A stretch of 64,000 nucleotides of DNA, taken from the NCBI GenBank assembly GCA_019722365.1, contig JADFUC010000501.1, positions 310,001 through 374,000 on the forward strand, read 5' to 3'. Shown one piece after another: positions 52,201-63,245 of this stretch. Source of the stretch: Lithospermum erythrorhizon (lineage: Eukaryota; Streptophyta; Magnoliopsida; Boraginales; Boraginaceae). Numbering within the stretch: position 1 is the stretch's first letter; each line of letters begins with the position of its first letter. A model generated the notes under the pieces. That model was not told where the DNA came from. It searched no databases and worked only from the letters and a program-made list of their open reading frames with translations. The position numbers and the translations under genes were made by a program.

Positions 52201-52271
52201 TCCGACTCGGCCTTCATCAATCGAGCCCTTCGATTAGCTCGGATGTGTTTTTCTCTTACGGTACAACCCAT
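49262..52271 (-). CDS. MIP1: MIP1-type RING finger protein (putative E3 ubiquitin ligase)
   Basis: Two exons on the minus strand, 52271-50541 and 49750-49262, joined in phase 0 to 739 residues (Arabidopsis MIP1 is about 738). It opens MGCTVREKHIRANRRAR, with Gly2/Cys3 suitable for lipid attachment, then a His-rich run (residues about 27-42). A UBA-like segment (EILLKNLDYLYNKAISKLKD, then LGYSEEASLKAVLRNGH) lies near residues 110-150. A long coiled coil runs from about residue 410 to 665 (for example EMILTLIHQIKDLEKMVQER). The C-terminal RING reads CLICKKDEVSVVFLPCAH, then LVLCANCN and PCPCC. MIP1 was found as a partner of the meiotic protein MND1. Related RF4/RF298 proteins are putative ubiquitin ligases. 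Enzyme activity and target are inferred from the RING. The nearest alternative is RF298. Confidence 0.92.
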
Positions 52272-52338
52272 CTTCTATCAAATTCAAAGTCACACATAAA
52301 AAATTATGAACCCTAAATATACTTGCACAAAATCAATA

Positions 52339-52530
52339 TCCCAATACAATAAATCTACTAATTAGCCTTACAAAAAATTATTAATAAATCTACTAATTAG
52401 GCTTACAAAAAATGAATAACCCAATACAATAAATCAACTGATGAACATTAAACAGATTTACCAAAAAAAATTACCCAATTCAATAAATCTACCAATGAAC
52501 AATAAATTGACTTAAACAAACTATATAACC
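52339..52530. repeat. Degenerate short repeats in the MIP1 promoter flank
   Basis: ataaatctactaattag occurs near 52350 and 52385. Altered forms (ataaatcaactgatgaac, ataaatctaccaatgaac) follow, separated by 40-65 bases. The origin is unclear. Confidence 0.55.
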
Positions 52531-53385
52531 CAATTAATTAAGATTAATTTATTCACCCAATTAATCTTTGATTAACATGTACGTAAAACATATGTAATTC
52601 AGCTAAAAATACAAACAAATATGAATTATTGTGTATATATAATTATAAAGGAATATAATTGGCATAAAAAGATGGAAAATCTTACATATACAAATTGTGA
52701 TGATGAAAAATGTGGGTGTGATGTACAACAACAAAGAGTGACAATTGTTTACTTTGATCGATATTTTTATCTACTTTCCCTATTCATAGTGGGGGGAGAG
52801 GGGGAAGGGCTCGAAAATTGTTCAATTGTGAGTAATTATCAATTGCAGTTTTCAAAATCGTTTCGAATTGTATAATCATCAATCTCATATTGATAACGGG
52901 TCTAATTCAATTTAATTATGATTCAATTCACGATCCCAGAGTCTACTTATAATAAAGAGATACATGCATTATCATTATCATGAGTAGTTATTATAAAGAA
53001 TTGGACTAATGATGTATACCGTACTTGAATTTTCACGCAGATGCCAGATAGTTGATTCTCGTGTGTCCGAAATACTTAGCTTAATATCCAACAAAACCAC
53101 TTGTTTACCAACCACATTTTCTTACCAAATCAAATCATCTTCAGATTTTCTTTTTGTAAAATCCAATTGCAAGTGCATTCTTTTCCCCAATTAATAAAGA
53201 AATCTTGACAGAATTGGCACATCTGAAATTGATCATAGTTGCACCCATTGTATATACTCATTTCGAACGACATCAACCAATAGTCACCCTGGACCTTCCT
53301 CGACTCAAAATTTTGTTTTATTTTTTCCCATAACGGAATTCTACATATGCCTATAAAATTAGGGGGCATTGCTGGTCATGAAGGT

Positions 53386-53572
53386 TTTTTCTACTTTATT
53401 TATCTTTAATTAATCTTCTAAGTGTAATTGAAAAACACATACATTAATAATTATTTAAAATACCTCATGGAGTGGGAACGGCGGGCTGAAGTTTTTCTAC
53501 TTTATTTTTATCTTTAATTAATCTTCTAAATGTAATTGAAAAACACAGATATTAATGATTGAACTAAAATAT
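53386..53572. repeat. Tandem duplication, period about 106
   Basis: tttttctactttatt followed by tatctttaattaatcttcta occurs near 53387 and 53492. Both copies continue into tgtaattgaaaaacaca. The copies are separated by a short GC-richer piece (gagtgggaacggcgggctg). Confidence 0.8.
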
Positions 53573-53809
53573 CCTTATTAGTTTTCAGATTACAACTCAA
53601 TTTTGGATGAAAAATATGGATTTAACAAAGAAATTAACGGAGAAGTGTGCATCCCTTTACTGTTGGATGTAATTTATCTCACCATGCAACAAGCACTTTA
53701 TAAGAAATGGCCAAGGACATTCAATCAAGATGTCCTAAACCATCAAGACATTGGAAACTTTGAGACAACCGCTTAATTGGATTAATAGGGGTTGATTACT
53801 GAAATAACC

Positions 53810-53831
53810 TGTTACGCCTAAGCGATTAAAT

Positions 53832-53867
<36 letters not shown>

Positions 53868-56117
53868 CTTGGTGGCGGGACCCGAAGATAGTATGGGGCT
53901 TCAAATAAAATCGATATACCGAGACTAGTATTAATTGAGTAGTATTTTATCGTTTTCAGAAAATTTAATGACAAAAAGTGGAGAAATAACACCGCAACCA
54001 AACGGAACTTAACTTTTCCCTCTAAATATCTCACCAACCTTATCATTATCTTCTTCATCAAAAAAAAAATCCACCAACCCCCATCCCCTTTCCTTGCCGA
54101 AGTTTCATCTCCCTTTAGAAAAAAAAATTTCTTCCATTTTCTTCTCTTCCTTTGTGGCTCAAGATACAAAAGTTGGTTTATCATCTTCCCCTCATCATCC
54201 TCTACTCTTCAAGGTAAGAAAGTTTGAAACTTTTGTGATATTTCCAAAGATTTTGAGAGTTGACTTTTGTTGACTTTTTCCTCAAATTCGACAAGCATGT
54301 GACCTTAATATAGTTATTTTTGGGATAAGTGTTGATTTTGATGTTGATTGGAAGAGAATATTGTTGAAGTTAAGTTGTTGCAAGTTGAGTAGTATTTGAG
54401 TTTTTTGAATTAAGATTGTTAGAAATGGTTAAATTAGCTCTTAGTCATTGTTGGATTGATTATAAATCGCTTAAAGTGTTGGGAAGTCAGTATGTGGAGT
54501 TGGCCAAAATTGTCGAGAGTTGACGCATTGAAATTTTGTCGCTTTATTAGTCGCTTAAATGCCAGTAGTAATCTTTTTCCACTAGAAATAAGTTAAGCTC
54601 GATAACTTAAATGTTGTTAAAAGTGGATAGTTAAAAAACTAAAATGTGTTGCGGTTGTTGAACCTGTTAAGTAGTTAATGACCCAAACCTCTAAAATGAA
54701 ATGTTATGATTACTAAAATGGGATTACGAATAGAGTAAGTAGTAATTGTATTTTTGTGATTAGTCGTGGAACGGGGAAATGCAATTCTGATTAGCTAGAC
54801 GAGGCGCTTATTGCTAGTCGAGGTGAGTATTTAACCTGCGGGTGTAGATTGATTTACTTTCTGAATGCTGAATTTGGTGATAATCATGAGCGTTGTTTAT
54901 CTATATATATTGCCAGGTTTGATTACTTGTGTATGATTAGTTGGTTGAGTAGCTGTGTCAGTGTGGTGTTTTGTGGGATGTATATGCTTGGAGGTTATAT
55001 TGAGTCGAAATTGGATGCAGTTGATGAGGCTATTTTTGGATCATATTGTGGCTTTAGGATGTTTTTGTTGGTTGGATCGATACTTCCTACGAGCTTATGG
55101 GTTGTTAATGGCTACTGAGTTTTACTATCCGTATTTGCCTTATACTACGGTATAAGTGCATGTATTTTCCTGCACTGCTACGGTATATGTTGTTTTACCA
55201 AGGCCGACTTTTAATGCTTCTCCCCTCGCAGTCGGCGCTGACATGTGCGCCTTAGCTTGTAGAACCGAATTATACTGAGTCGAGTCAATGTTGTCACTGA
55301 CTGATCTGAAATGACTGAAAGTTGTCGAGTTGGATTGAGTTTAGTTGATCGAGCTGTTTGGGCCAAGTGTACTGAATTGCACTAGTGTCGTTGGTAGAGT
55401 TGTGGTCTATTTGGGCATTGTTTCCACTATTTTTTGAGTATTTACGACATAGCTTGTAATGCTCTTTAAGACCGCGCATATTTAGTCAATGCAGCCTATG
55501 AATTCTCATTTATAATCGTTATGTCGAGCATAGTATACTTTTATGATGTGTTACCCATCATGAACTCGCTAATGATATTTTTATTTCATATTATAACGGC
55601 TCAATTTCAGAAGATTCTCGCAATAAAGATATATTTTATCCGAAATTAGTTATTCTCATTGTACTCACGCTGCAAAGTGAAGCACTTCCACTTGAGATAG
55701 TACTACTAAGCTTCGCCGTATGTTACACCCTATTCGCTATGGGCGGCATTTTATTTGTGCCAGCTGATGTGTGGTGCATTGCTTCTATCTGCTCATGATC
55801 GTGAATGAGCGTAGCCAGACGCAAGGCCGATCCTCACCATTTCTTGCTGATTTGGTTGTAGTGTCGACGCTATGATTGCCATATTTACGGATTTTATTTT
55901 ATATTATTGACCATTTTATACTTCTTCGACAAATTATTAGATATATGGTTGTTTTGTGGTTGCTAAATACTAATAATTTAATTATTTTCTTAAAACTCGT
56001 TATTTTAATGTATTTTAATTTCTCTATCGGGTTATTTAAGGATGTGAGTCTTTTCAAATCGAGTCATCCATATCGACACGATTCTGTATTCGAGATTTCG
56101 GACAATTCTAACTCGTG
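53810..56117 (+). mobile_element. Probable decayed Gypsy-type LTR
   Basis: Starts tgttacgcctaagcgatta and soon reads ggtggcgggacccgaa. A pyrimidine-rich leader-like block (about 54000-54210) ends in a strong donor-like caag|gtaagaaag, then cgaggtgagtatttaacctg at 54818, and near the end caaatcgagtcatcc and ctcgtgacgaccga. This succession resembles long LTRs of Tekay/Del-type Gypsy elements. No polymerase region, partner LTR or target duplication was found, so it is a solo or truncated copy, and the 3' boundary is approximate. A long non-coding gene is the alternative. Confidence 0.4.
53836..53865. repeat. (TA)n microsatellite
   Basis: An uninterrupted run of about 15 TA units, inside the probable LTR near its left end. 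Confidence 0.9.
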
Positions 56118-59100
56118 ACGACCGAATTTATCGTATCATTATGTAATTACAATTACCTATCATGTACTACATATTTTCTTTTGGTTGAGTTTTGGATTTG
56201 AAATCTAATTTATTATCATATGGAGATGAACTTTATTTTAATTGATATGTATGCCGCCACCCATTCAGTTGTATTTGTAGCATTTGTAAAATTGATGAGT
56301 GAATATCAATCATTTTTATTACAAAAATACACTTATTTCATTTTTTAGTTAAAATTAGATTTTACTACTACTCATATACATGTATTTGGATTCTCTTATT
56401 CGCGTTCCTCTCATATTCTATACATGGGTTCTTCGATATTTTAGGACATCATTAGATTACAATTGTTTAATACTTAGTTTTACATTTATGATACCATCGA
56501 TAAAATCTGATAATTTTAGGACATCATTAGATTACAATTGTTTAATACTAGTTTTACATTTAGATACCATCGATAAAATCTGATTTATCAAAAATATTAT
56601 TATTTTGTTTGACAACATTATCATTATATAGACATCATACGCCGATACGCTTCAACGGCGCTGCCTCGCACGCCTACCCATCACCACATGAAGCGCATTA
56701 TTCGACGTGATGCCTCGTGACGGCCCTCAGAACCTATCCGCTGCCACGCCTAACATACCTGCAGAATCTCAGAATATCGGCGCACGACTCGAATTCAGCA
56801 ACAATTACTTCATACATGAATGAATGTACTCACGTTCATGCCCGTTCAATCGAACACCCAAAAATTTTTAAAAATGAAAAATTACATTAAAAAGTTACAA
56901 TAATTGTGATTTTGATGTTATTACTTTTATGTGTATTTATGATTATCAAATAAATTTGAATTTTATAAAACTATAAATGTCCTAGATATGATGAATAATT
57001 ATTTTGAAATTAAATACGGAATGATACACATAAGCCAAGAAACAGGTCAACATTTCCATATAATGGTATAACTTCGTGCATGATCTTCTGTTACACTTTT
57101 ATGCGATACATTCTATTATATTTTTATTTAATATCTAATTTTTTTAATTTTTCGAGCATACTAACTTAACCAATATACAATTCAATTTTGTTGTCATTTT
57201 TTATTTTCAACACAAAATTTTATGTTTTTCATTTTTTAATGGTCAAAAATATTAATAGTCAAGTATATGTCCCGAAAATCATAAATTACAACTATTTTGA
57301 ATTAGATATGATAGTAAATACCTATAAAAATATAATTTAATAAGATAGAGTGATTGAAAGATTGAAAAAATAAACACATAATAAAAATATAATATAAATT
57401 GTAACATAAGATAACTCAAATTTGAGACATATTACATTAACAAGATCGAGTGACCATCCAACACTGATTTTGAGAGCAATAATCTTAGGACTTTTGTCTC
57501 CGCTAACAAGGTACTCCACATGCCCAAATATTACACCTTTCCCATATATTTCTCCAATTTCTATAATACCAAGTATGCATAAATATAAATATTTTAGTGT
57601 GACCATTTTGTATGCATAAATATTTGAAAGGATTCCAAAGATACTAGAAAATCATTGGGAAGATAATAAAGTATCCAGAAATATTCAAAAGACATTAGAA
57701 GATATTATTATTTCCATATTAGTTATAGTAATAATTGGAGTATGATTCTTATAAATATTTATTTTTTATTTATTTGTGCTGCAAAAAATGAGCATTTCTT
57801 TACATGTGTTTGATTGATTTGTAAGGAGTTCTGTTGATGTTAGATTTGATTTGGGTTGTAGCACAGAAGAAGTGGTCGATTTGGTTGGTTCTTATAGTTA
57901 AAGCTCAAATTTTTATTGTAGCTTTTGATTGGTTTTGTTAATATGTATTGTTTTGTCACTTTAGCAATTAGTTTTCAATTTGATTCGTCAGAGTATTTGA
58001 GTTTTGATTTGTTTTTTTATAAGTAAGGTTTGATTGATTATGCTATGGATTTACTTATTGGTATAATTGATTGAAATGTTGGTTGGACTGTTTGAGCAGT
58101 TGAAGATTCGGCTACTTTGTTATCGAAAGTAGTATCATCGTTTTAATCTCCGAGTGTTTGAATTTGTGGAAAATGGTTGTTGAGAGTCTTGGTAGTACAT
58201 TGGGTCCTTAACACTCATGTAATTAGCTTGAGTTGTTGTTAGGTAGAAGAATAACCAATATCAACAACTAGAGGTTACTTCTTCACGGTTTCTAAGTTAG
58301 ATTGAAACATTTTTCTGTTGGGACTTCTTTTAAGGCGTGAGAAACGATCTTCTCCCGGCTTTTCCTAGGTGGAAGATGTGGTGCAGGATATAATCCAGGG
58401 TAGTTTTTGTAGCTCTTTCGATTTAGTTTCTAGACAATCAAACAATGAATTATTCATATTGATGAAGATGAACTGCCCTCTTTTCTTTCTGCCAAATTCC
58501 TACTTCTTGTAGTTGGTTTACCCTCTTTAGATACCCTCCAAATTGTCATATTATGATATATGTACGAGTAATATTTTCAACGAGAGAGCTCAATTGTTCG
58601 CTGTAATCAAATTACAGAATAGCACTCTTAGTTGTATAATTACATTTTAAGTTAATTTATGTGCTATGTTTTAGGTGAAGTTCAGTTTTGCCTTATTTAG
58701 TTTGAGAAGTTCCCTTCACAAAATTATATATGTATTCCCTTATTTGAAATTCTTGCTGAGTAGGTAGATTATCGAATTGTCCTTTTTCAAGTTCATTAGC
58801 TGACATGTGGCTTTCCATATTGTTCGGACAGAAAATAAAATTGTTCCAATATAGAGTAGTAAATAGCATATCGAGCTGATTGTGTGCCTGTCAATAAAAT
58901 GTATTGGAATATGTCTAAAATGTTAGTACAACATTGCTCCAATATGTAAGAGCTGATTGCGTACCTGTCTCGGAATATCTTCCAAGAAACTAGCATTAGT
59001 TCCTTGTCTGTTGTAATTTGTTCTGTAAATATTGCTAGATTAATGCAAGCTATTTTATTTCACATGCTACATATAACTAAATCAGTAATTCAGTATTTCC

Positions 59101-59132
59101 GTGATCTAAATTTTGGCTATTATAGTTAACAG
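56118..59132. other. AT-rich spacer upstream of the BOU-type gene
   Basis: No gene is supported. It contains a tandem duplication at 56443-56586 and a GC-richer patch at 56640-56780 without recognisable content. The coding exon of the next gene follows an intron acceptor (ttaacag, ending at 59132), so a non-coding 5' exon probably lies in 57800-59000, but I could not place it. Confidence 0.4.
56443..56586. repeat. Tandem duplication, period 75
   Basis: aggacatcattagattacaa at 56443 recurs at 56518. Both copies run on through ttttacattta and accatcgataaaatctgat with two or three small deletions in the second. Confidence 0.9.
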
Positions 59133-60118
59133 ATGGGGGATGTATCAAAGGACCTAATATCTGGGACTGTTGGAGGGGCAGCACAACTAATAGTTGGACA
59201 TCCTTTTGATACCATTAAAGTCAAACTCCAGAGCCAGCCTACTCCCCTTCCTGGTCAGCAACCCAAGTTTGCAGGTGCCATGGATGCTGTCAGACAGACA
59301 GTTGCTGCAGAAGGGCCAAGAGGTCTGTACAAAGGCATGGGAGCCCCTCTTGCCACTGTTGCAGCTTTCAACGCTGTGCTTTTCTCAGTTAGGGGTCAGA
59401 TGGAGGCGTTGTTGAGATCTGAACCTGGTGTTCCCCTTACTATAAAGCAGCAACTAATTGCTGGGGCCGGAGCTGGAGTTGCTGTGTCTTTCCTTGCCTG
59501 CCCGACTGAGTTGTTGAAGTGTCGGTAAGTTTCAATTTTCAAATCACTCTGTTTTTCAAAATTCAATAGATGTTTTTCTTGTTCAATTCTTTGAGTGCAA
59601 ATGATCTTTACTGCAGATTGCAAGCTCAGAGCTCAGTGGCTAGTACTGGTGCAGCAGCTACTGCAGCAGTGAGATATGGAGGACCACTTGATGTGGCAAG
59701 GCATGTCCTCCGATCAGCAGGCATGAGAGGTCTTTTCAAAGGTTTAGTCCCTACCATGGCACGTGAAGTACCTGGAAATGCAGCCATGTTTGGTGTCTAT
59801 GAGGCCGTAAAGCAATTGATTGCAGATGGCCAGGATACATCAAACCTGGGAAGAGGTTCTCAAATTTTAGCTGGAGGCGTGGCTGGTGCCTCTTTCTGGG
59901 TTTCTGTCTACCCAACCGATGTCGTGAAGAGTGTCATTCAGGTCGATGACTACAAGAATCCAAAGTACTCTGGTTCAATCGATGCTTTCAAGAAGATAGT
60001 TGCATCAGAAGGCGTGAAAGGCCTATATAAAGGTTTTGGACCCGCCATGGCTCGAAGTGTACCTGCAAATGCTGCATGCTTCTTGGCTTATGAAATGACG
60101 AGGTCCAGTTTGGGATAA
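59133..60118 (+). CDS. BOU: Mitochondrial carrier, BOU (A BOUT DE SOUFFLE) type
   Basis: Two exons, 59133-59524 and 59617-60118, join in phase to 297 residues, the normal carrier length. Three homologous repeats of about 100 residues each carry the carrier signature after the first helix: HPFDTIKVKLQ, CPTELLKCRLQ (split by the intron) and YPTDVVKSVIQ. Each has a matching RGLYKG, RGLFKG or KGLYKG motif. This predicts six membrane helices in the mitochondrial inner membrane. The plant BOU carrier was first called carnitine/acylcarnitine-like. It is needed for photorespiration in seedlings, and later work points to glutamate transport. The start MGDVSKDLISGTVGG matches the family and follows directly on an intron acceptor, so the leader is spliced. 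Substrate assignment is by family only. Confidence 0.94.
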
Positions 60119-60378
60119 GTTGTATCATTACATTTTGGCCTTGTTAGGTCATAGGAGGAACATTTTTGTTCTTTTGTTCTTGTAAACATATATTTTACCT
60201 CATTCTTATGTCACTATCCCAAGTAACAGTACTTGTTCATCAAAAATCAATTTAATCACCCATCATTTTATCTTGCTTTGAGTTTTTCCCCATGAATGTT
60301 TAATTTCATATCATCGCCATTATGTTAATTTTTGGTGCACGGTTCGGCTGTTCTCAACAACACAAGAGGCGAGACAGG

Positions 60379-60490
60379 TGGTTTATTTATATATGTTTCT
60401 AGCAATATAACCGAGCGCATTCACGTGTGCTCCGACTTCAAGCTGAATTTGAGCTTATTTATATATGTTTCTAGCAATATAACCGTGAGC
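60379..60490 (+). repeat. Tandem duplication, period 72
   Basis: ttatttatatatgtttctag followed by caatataaccg starts near 60383 and again near 60455. Confidence 0.9.
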
Positions 60491-60744
60491 AAAAAACTGC
60501 TGGGCCAGATGGTATTCTCAAAGAACCAAAAAATCCTCCGACATTTATCCTGTCACCAACGACCACTTCAGGCGCCACGGCCTTTCACCTTCCGACCGCG
60601 ACTCCTACAACTCCGCAAAACCCAACCGGGTATGCTCGAAAGGGTCTCCATGCCTAAGTTAGAACAAGTAGAGACCTGGGTGCATCCAAGCATCTAAAAG
60701 CGAAAAAAACACGACAATCGACATGCTGAATAATCAGTTTAGCT

Positions 60745-60880
60745 ATGATATCTTTGACACGCATTTATGTTACTCTCAAATCGGGTGGTGACAACCCCAT
60801 AGCCTATGGATATCTTTGATACGATGATGTTACTCAAACCGACATGCATAACCGAGCAGCCTATGGATAGTGTACTGTAG
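60745..60880 (+). repeat. Degenerate local repeats
   Basis: atatctttga(c/t)acg, gatgttactc(a/t) and gcctatggatat words recur two or three times over about 130 bases, suggesting a decayed tandem array of roughly 60-base units. Confidence 0.5.
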
Positions 60881-61675
60881 GTTGGAATGCTGCTCTTACC
60901 GATTTGTGATTTAAATACGCCATCCGACAAGATATAAATACGCCACCCAAGGGCTCTCAGAGTACTGGGGGCGGTGTAGGACCCGAATTTTTTGTATAAA
61001 AAGTTAAAGAGTCAGTTTACTGCATAGTTTCATTTAAAATAATATTTGACTGTTCTTTTAATATAATATGTATTAAAAGCCTTTAATTATTTTATTTTCA
61101 AAATCTACTCCCCTTTCCTAGTGGAGGTAGGAGTCTATATAGGAATAACAGATTAGAGAGATGAAATAAGTTGTAGTTTTTAGATGTGGATGTACACTTA
61201 TACAGTGATCTGGGGATTTGGTAAATTTAATATTTCCATTATATGATATTGTAGCTGACTAACATCATATCCATGACTTTTCTCTCATCCGTTTCACAAC
61301 CTTAGACACTTTGTGTCACTTGTCTCGGATGTAACACGACATTATCATACATTGATATCCACAACTACACAACAACCAAATGAAATCATTAAACACTATT
61401 CGCTTACATGGCCGAATGTCCCCTCTTCACCATTATTAACGATCACCAAATTATTTCTTAACAATAACCGAAAGTATTCACAGTCAATTTCAACTTTTCG
61501 GAATTTGATTAGTGTTCATATGGAGAAACACAAACACATAAATTCACAATAGCACAAATTTTACATATGAAGACTGGAATTGAGTGCTTTGAAAACATAC
61601 TTGGAGACTTACAGACTAGGAAGTAGAAGATGTCATGGAACAAAGAAAAATAACAATGCAAAAAAACAAAAAGAA

Positions 61676-61760
61676 TGGGGTGAGAGAGGCTCGAACTCTC
61701 GACCTCAGGATTACTCAGAAGCTATGAGACCTACGCGCTAGCCAACTGCGCCACCACCCC
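61676..61760 (-). tRNA. tRNA-Met (CAT), elongator, with intron
   Basis: The minus strand starts ggggtggtggcgcagttggc, whose first seven bases pair with the terminal tcacccc, followed by discriminator A. Box A is in tggcgcagttggctagcgcg. Box B is ggtcgagagttcgagcctct (T arm). The anticodon CAT lies in aggtctcatagctt and is followed by a short intron of about 12 bases, the normal state for plant elongator tRNA-Met genes. Length with intron is 85 bases. Acceptor, D and T arms look intact. Confidence 0.93.
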
Positions 61761-61847
61761 ATATGTTCTGTTACTTTGATATATAAATATATTTAATAGA
61801 CTCATGTTTATTTATTTATTTAAAAATTCAGCCATTATCATTAAAAG

Positions 61848-62459
61848 TAGGGGTGTGCACAAAATCCGAAACCGACCGGACCGAACCGAAAATAACCTAA
61901 AAATTTTAACCGAACCATTTGCGTTTCTAAGGTTTTATAGTAACTGAATAATTTAGGTTCGGCTTTGAAATAACCAACCGAACCGATTTCTTAAATTTTT
62001 TATGTAGATTTTCCAATTTTAATTTATTATCCTCTCAAGATCTTATAAGATTGTGACGCCAGATATTTTAAAAAGGAGAATTTAGATTTCACTTTGTTCA
62101 TTATTTGTGATAACGAAATAAAATATATATAAATCTTTCTAAAACTAATAATATAGGAATACAAAAATAGAAAAGAGCCAGATTGCCAGATTGAATGCTA
62201 GACATAGATTGTATAATTAATTTTAAAAGGAGTTCACCAAAATTACATGGATTAAATTTAGTTTATGACTTAATTTTGAGTTCAAAAAATTGTCTCAAAA
62301 CCCAAATATAACCGAAAACGAACCGGAACCGATGGGGAACCGGAGAGATTGAACCGATCGAACCGAATCGATTTAGGTTCGGCCTTTGAGAGAACTTATA
62401 AATAGTTTGCTTCTAATTTTGCTCAAAATCAACCGAACCAGCCGTTAGGAAACTCCTTA
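61848..62459. mobile_element. hAT-type nonautonomous element (612 bp)
   Basis: The left end taggggtgtgcac and right end aaactcctta are short imperfect inverted repeats (TAGGGG against TAAGGAG). An identical 8-bp target duplication attaaaag flanks it (61840-61847 and 62460-62467). The interior is rich in aaccgaacc/ggttcgg words and lacks any transposase frame. Confidence 0.75.
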
Positions 62460-62467
62460 ATTAAAAG

Positions 62468-62888
62468 TACTCAAACCTGAGACTTCGACATTGCTAGTAA
62501 ATTCTTTTTGTCCTCTTTGTTGTTTCAGTTCCAAAACAAGGTACTTTCTTTTTTCTATTTTTTGTGTTATTTTGTTTAAATTGATCTTTATTATGCTCAA
62601 ATCATTTACTTAAACAAATTTATGAATGATTATCCTGATTCCCAAGTGCATACAATTAGACTTATTTCTTGAGTTGTAATATTGAATTTGTAATTCTTCA
62701 CAGCTTCAGAACAATAGAGAGGTAGAATAAAGTAATTTTATGTATGTAAAATTTTATACTATTAGGCAATGTACATTTATATTCTTATTACATCTTCTAG
62801 GAATAAGAATCCTGAGAAATATATAAGGGATGTAAGAGATGGTGCAATAAGAATATAGCCATGATGAATAATCAGCTCCAAATCATGT
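62468..62888. other. Spacer, possible 3' region of the small minus-strand gene
   Basis: No gene is seen. If the small gene at 62889-63245 has another exon after a donor in its last codons (aat|gtaagg), that exon would lie here, but none is evident. Confidence 0.35.
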
Positions 62889-63245
62889 TCAAACTATTTG
62901 CCTTACATTCTCAAAGCTCCAATCCCTTCTCATTCCACCACTCCTCACCAATCTTGGTGTGGCTGGTTCATAATCAGCAGGTCCACTATTGTGAACCCTG
63001 GAAAGTCCATGATGAGACTGTGGCAAACCATTTACGCCGTCGTGCTTGCTTGCTTCGAGGGCACAACCTTTTGAGGATTTCCGAGATGGCCTTGGGACCA
63101 AATTCCCCGACCAACTTCGGTTGAAGATGTCCGGGCGTAAATGGTGGTTGGTCTTGCCTTGCTTGCTATTCGGATTCAAACGTTGCATCAAGTCATCGTC
63201 TGAATCAGTTCTCTTGATTTGGCAAGATAAGCAATTCAGATTCAT
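62889..63245 (-). CDS. Small plant-specific protein of unknown function
   Basis: Open frame of 118 codons starting MNLNCLSCQIKRTDSDDDL. It has a middle stretch IFNRSWSGNLVP and the C-terminal ATPRLVRSGGMRRDWSFENV. The MNLNCLxCQ start, the SWSGNL segment and the P(R/K)LVRS(S/G)GMRRDWSFE motif recur together, as I recall, in uncharacterised plant proteins of similar size, so I take it as real. The protein is basic and Ser-rich, with no signal peptide or membrane segment. The last codons (NVRQIV) overlap a possible splice donor (aat|gtaagg), so the annotated C-terminus may be a read-through. Function is unknown. Confidence 0.62.
   Translation of the reverse strand: MNLNCLSCQIKRTDSDDDLMQRLNPNSKQGKTNHHLRPDIFNRSWSGNLVPRPSRKSSKGCALEASKHDGVNGLPQSHHGLSRVHNSGPADYEPATPRLVRSGGMRRDWSFENVRQIV

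Larger units (their letters stand above)
52272..53809. other. Upstream flank of the MIP1-type gene
   Basis: Promoter side of the RING gene. From 52339 to 52530 degenerate repeats of aataaatctactaattag and caaaaaatt-type words occur several times. A larger tandem duplication lies at 53386-53572. No gene is seen. Confidence 0.4.
60119..61675. other. Spacer between the BOU-type gene and the tRNA
   Basis: Holds the carrier 3' UTR, then repeated sequence (60379-60490 and 60745-60880). A GC-richer piece near 60500-60700 has an open frame of about 120 codons that I do not recognise and do not call a gene. Confidence 0.4.

Noticed and set aside
60332..60697. 121-codon plus-strand frame
   Set aside because: It spans a 72-bp tandem duplication and reads as low-information sequence with no family match.
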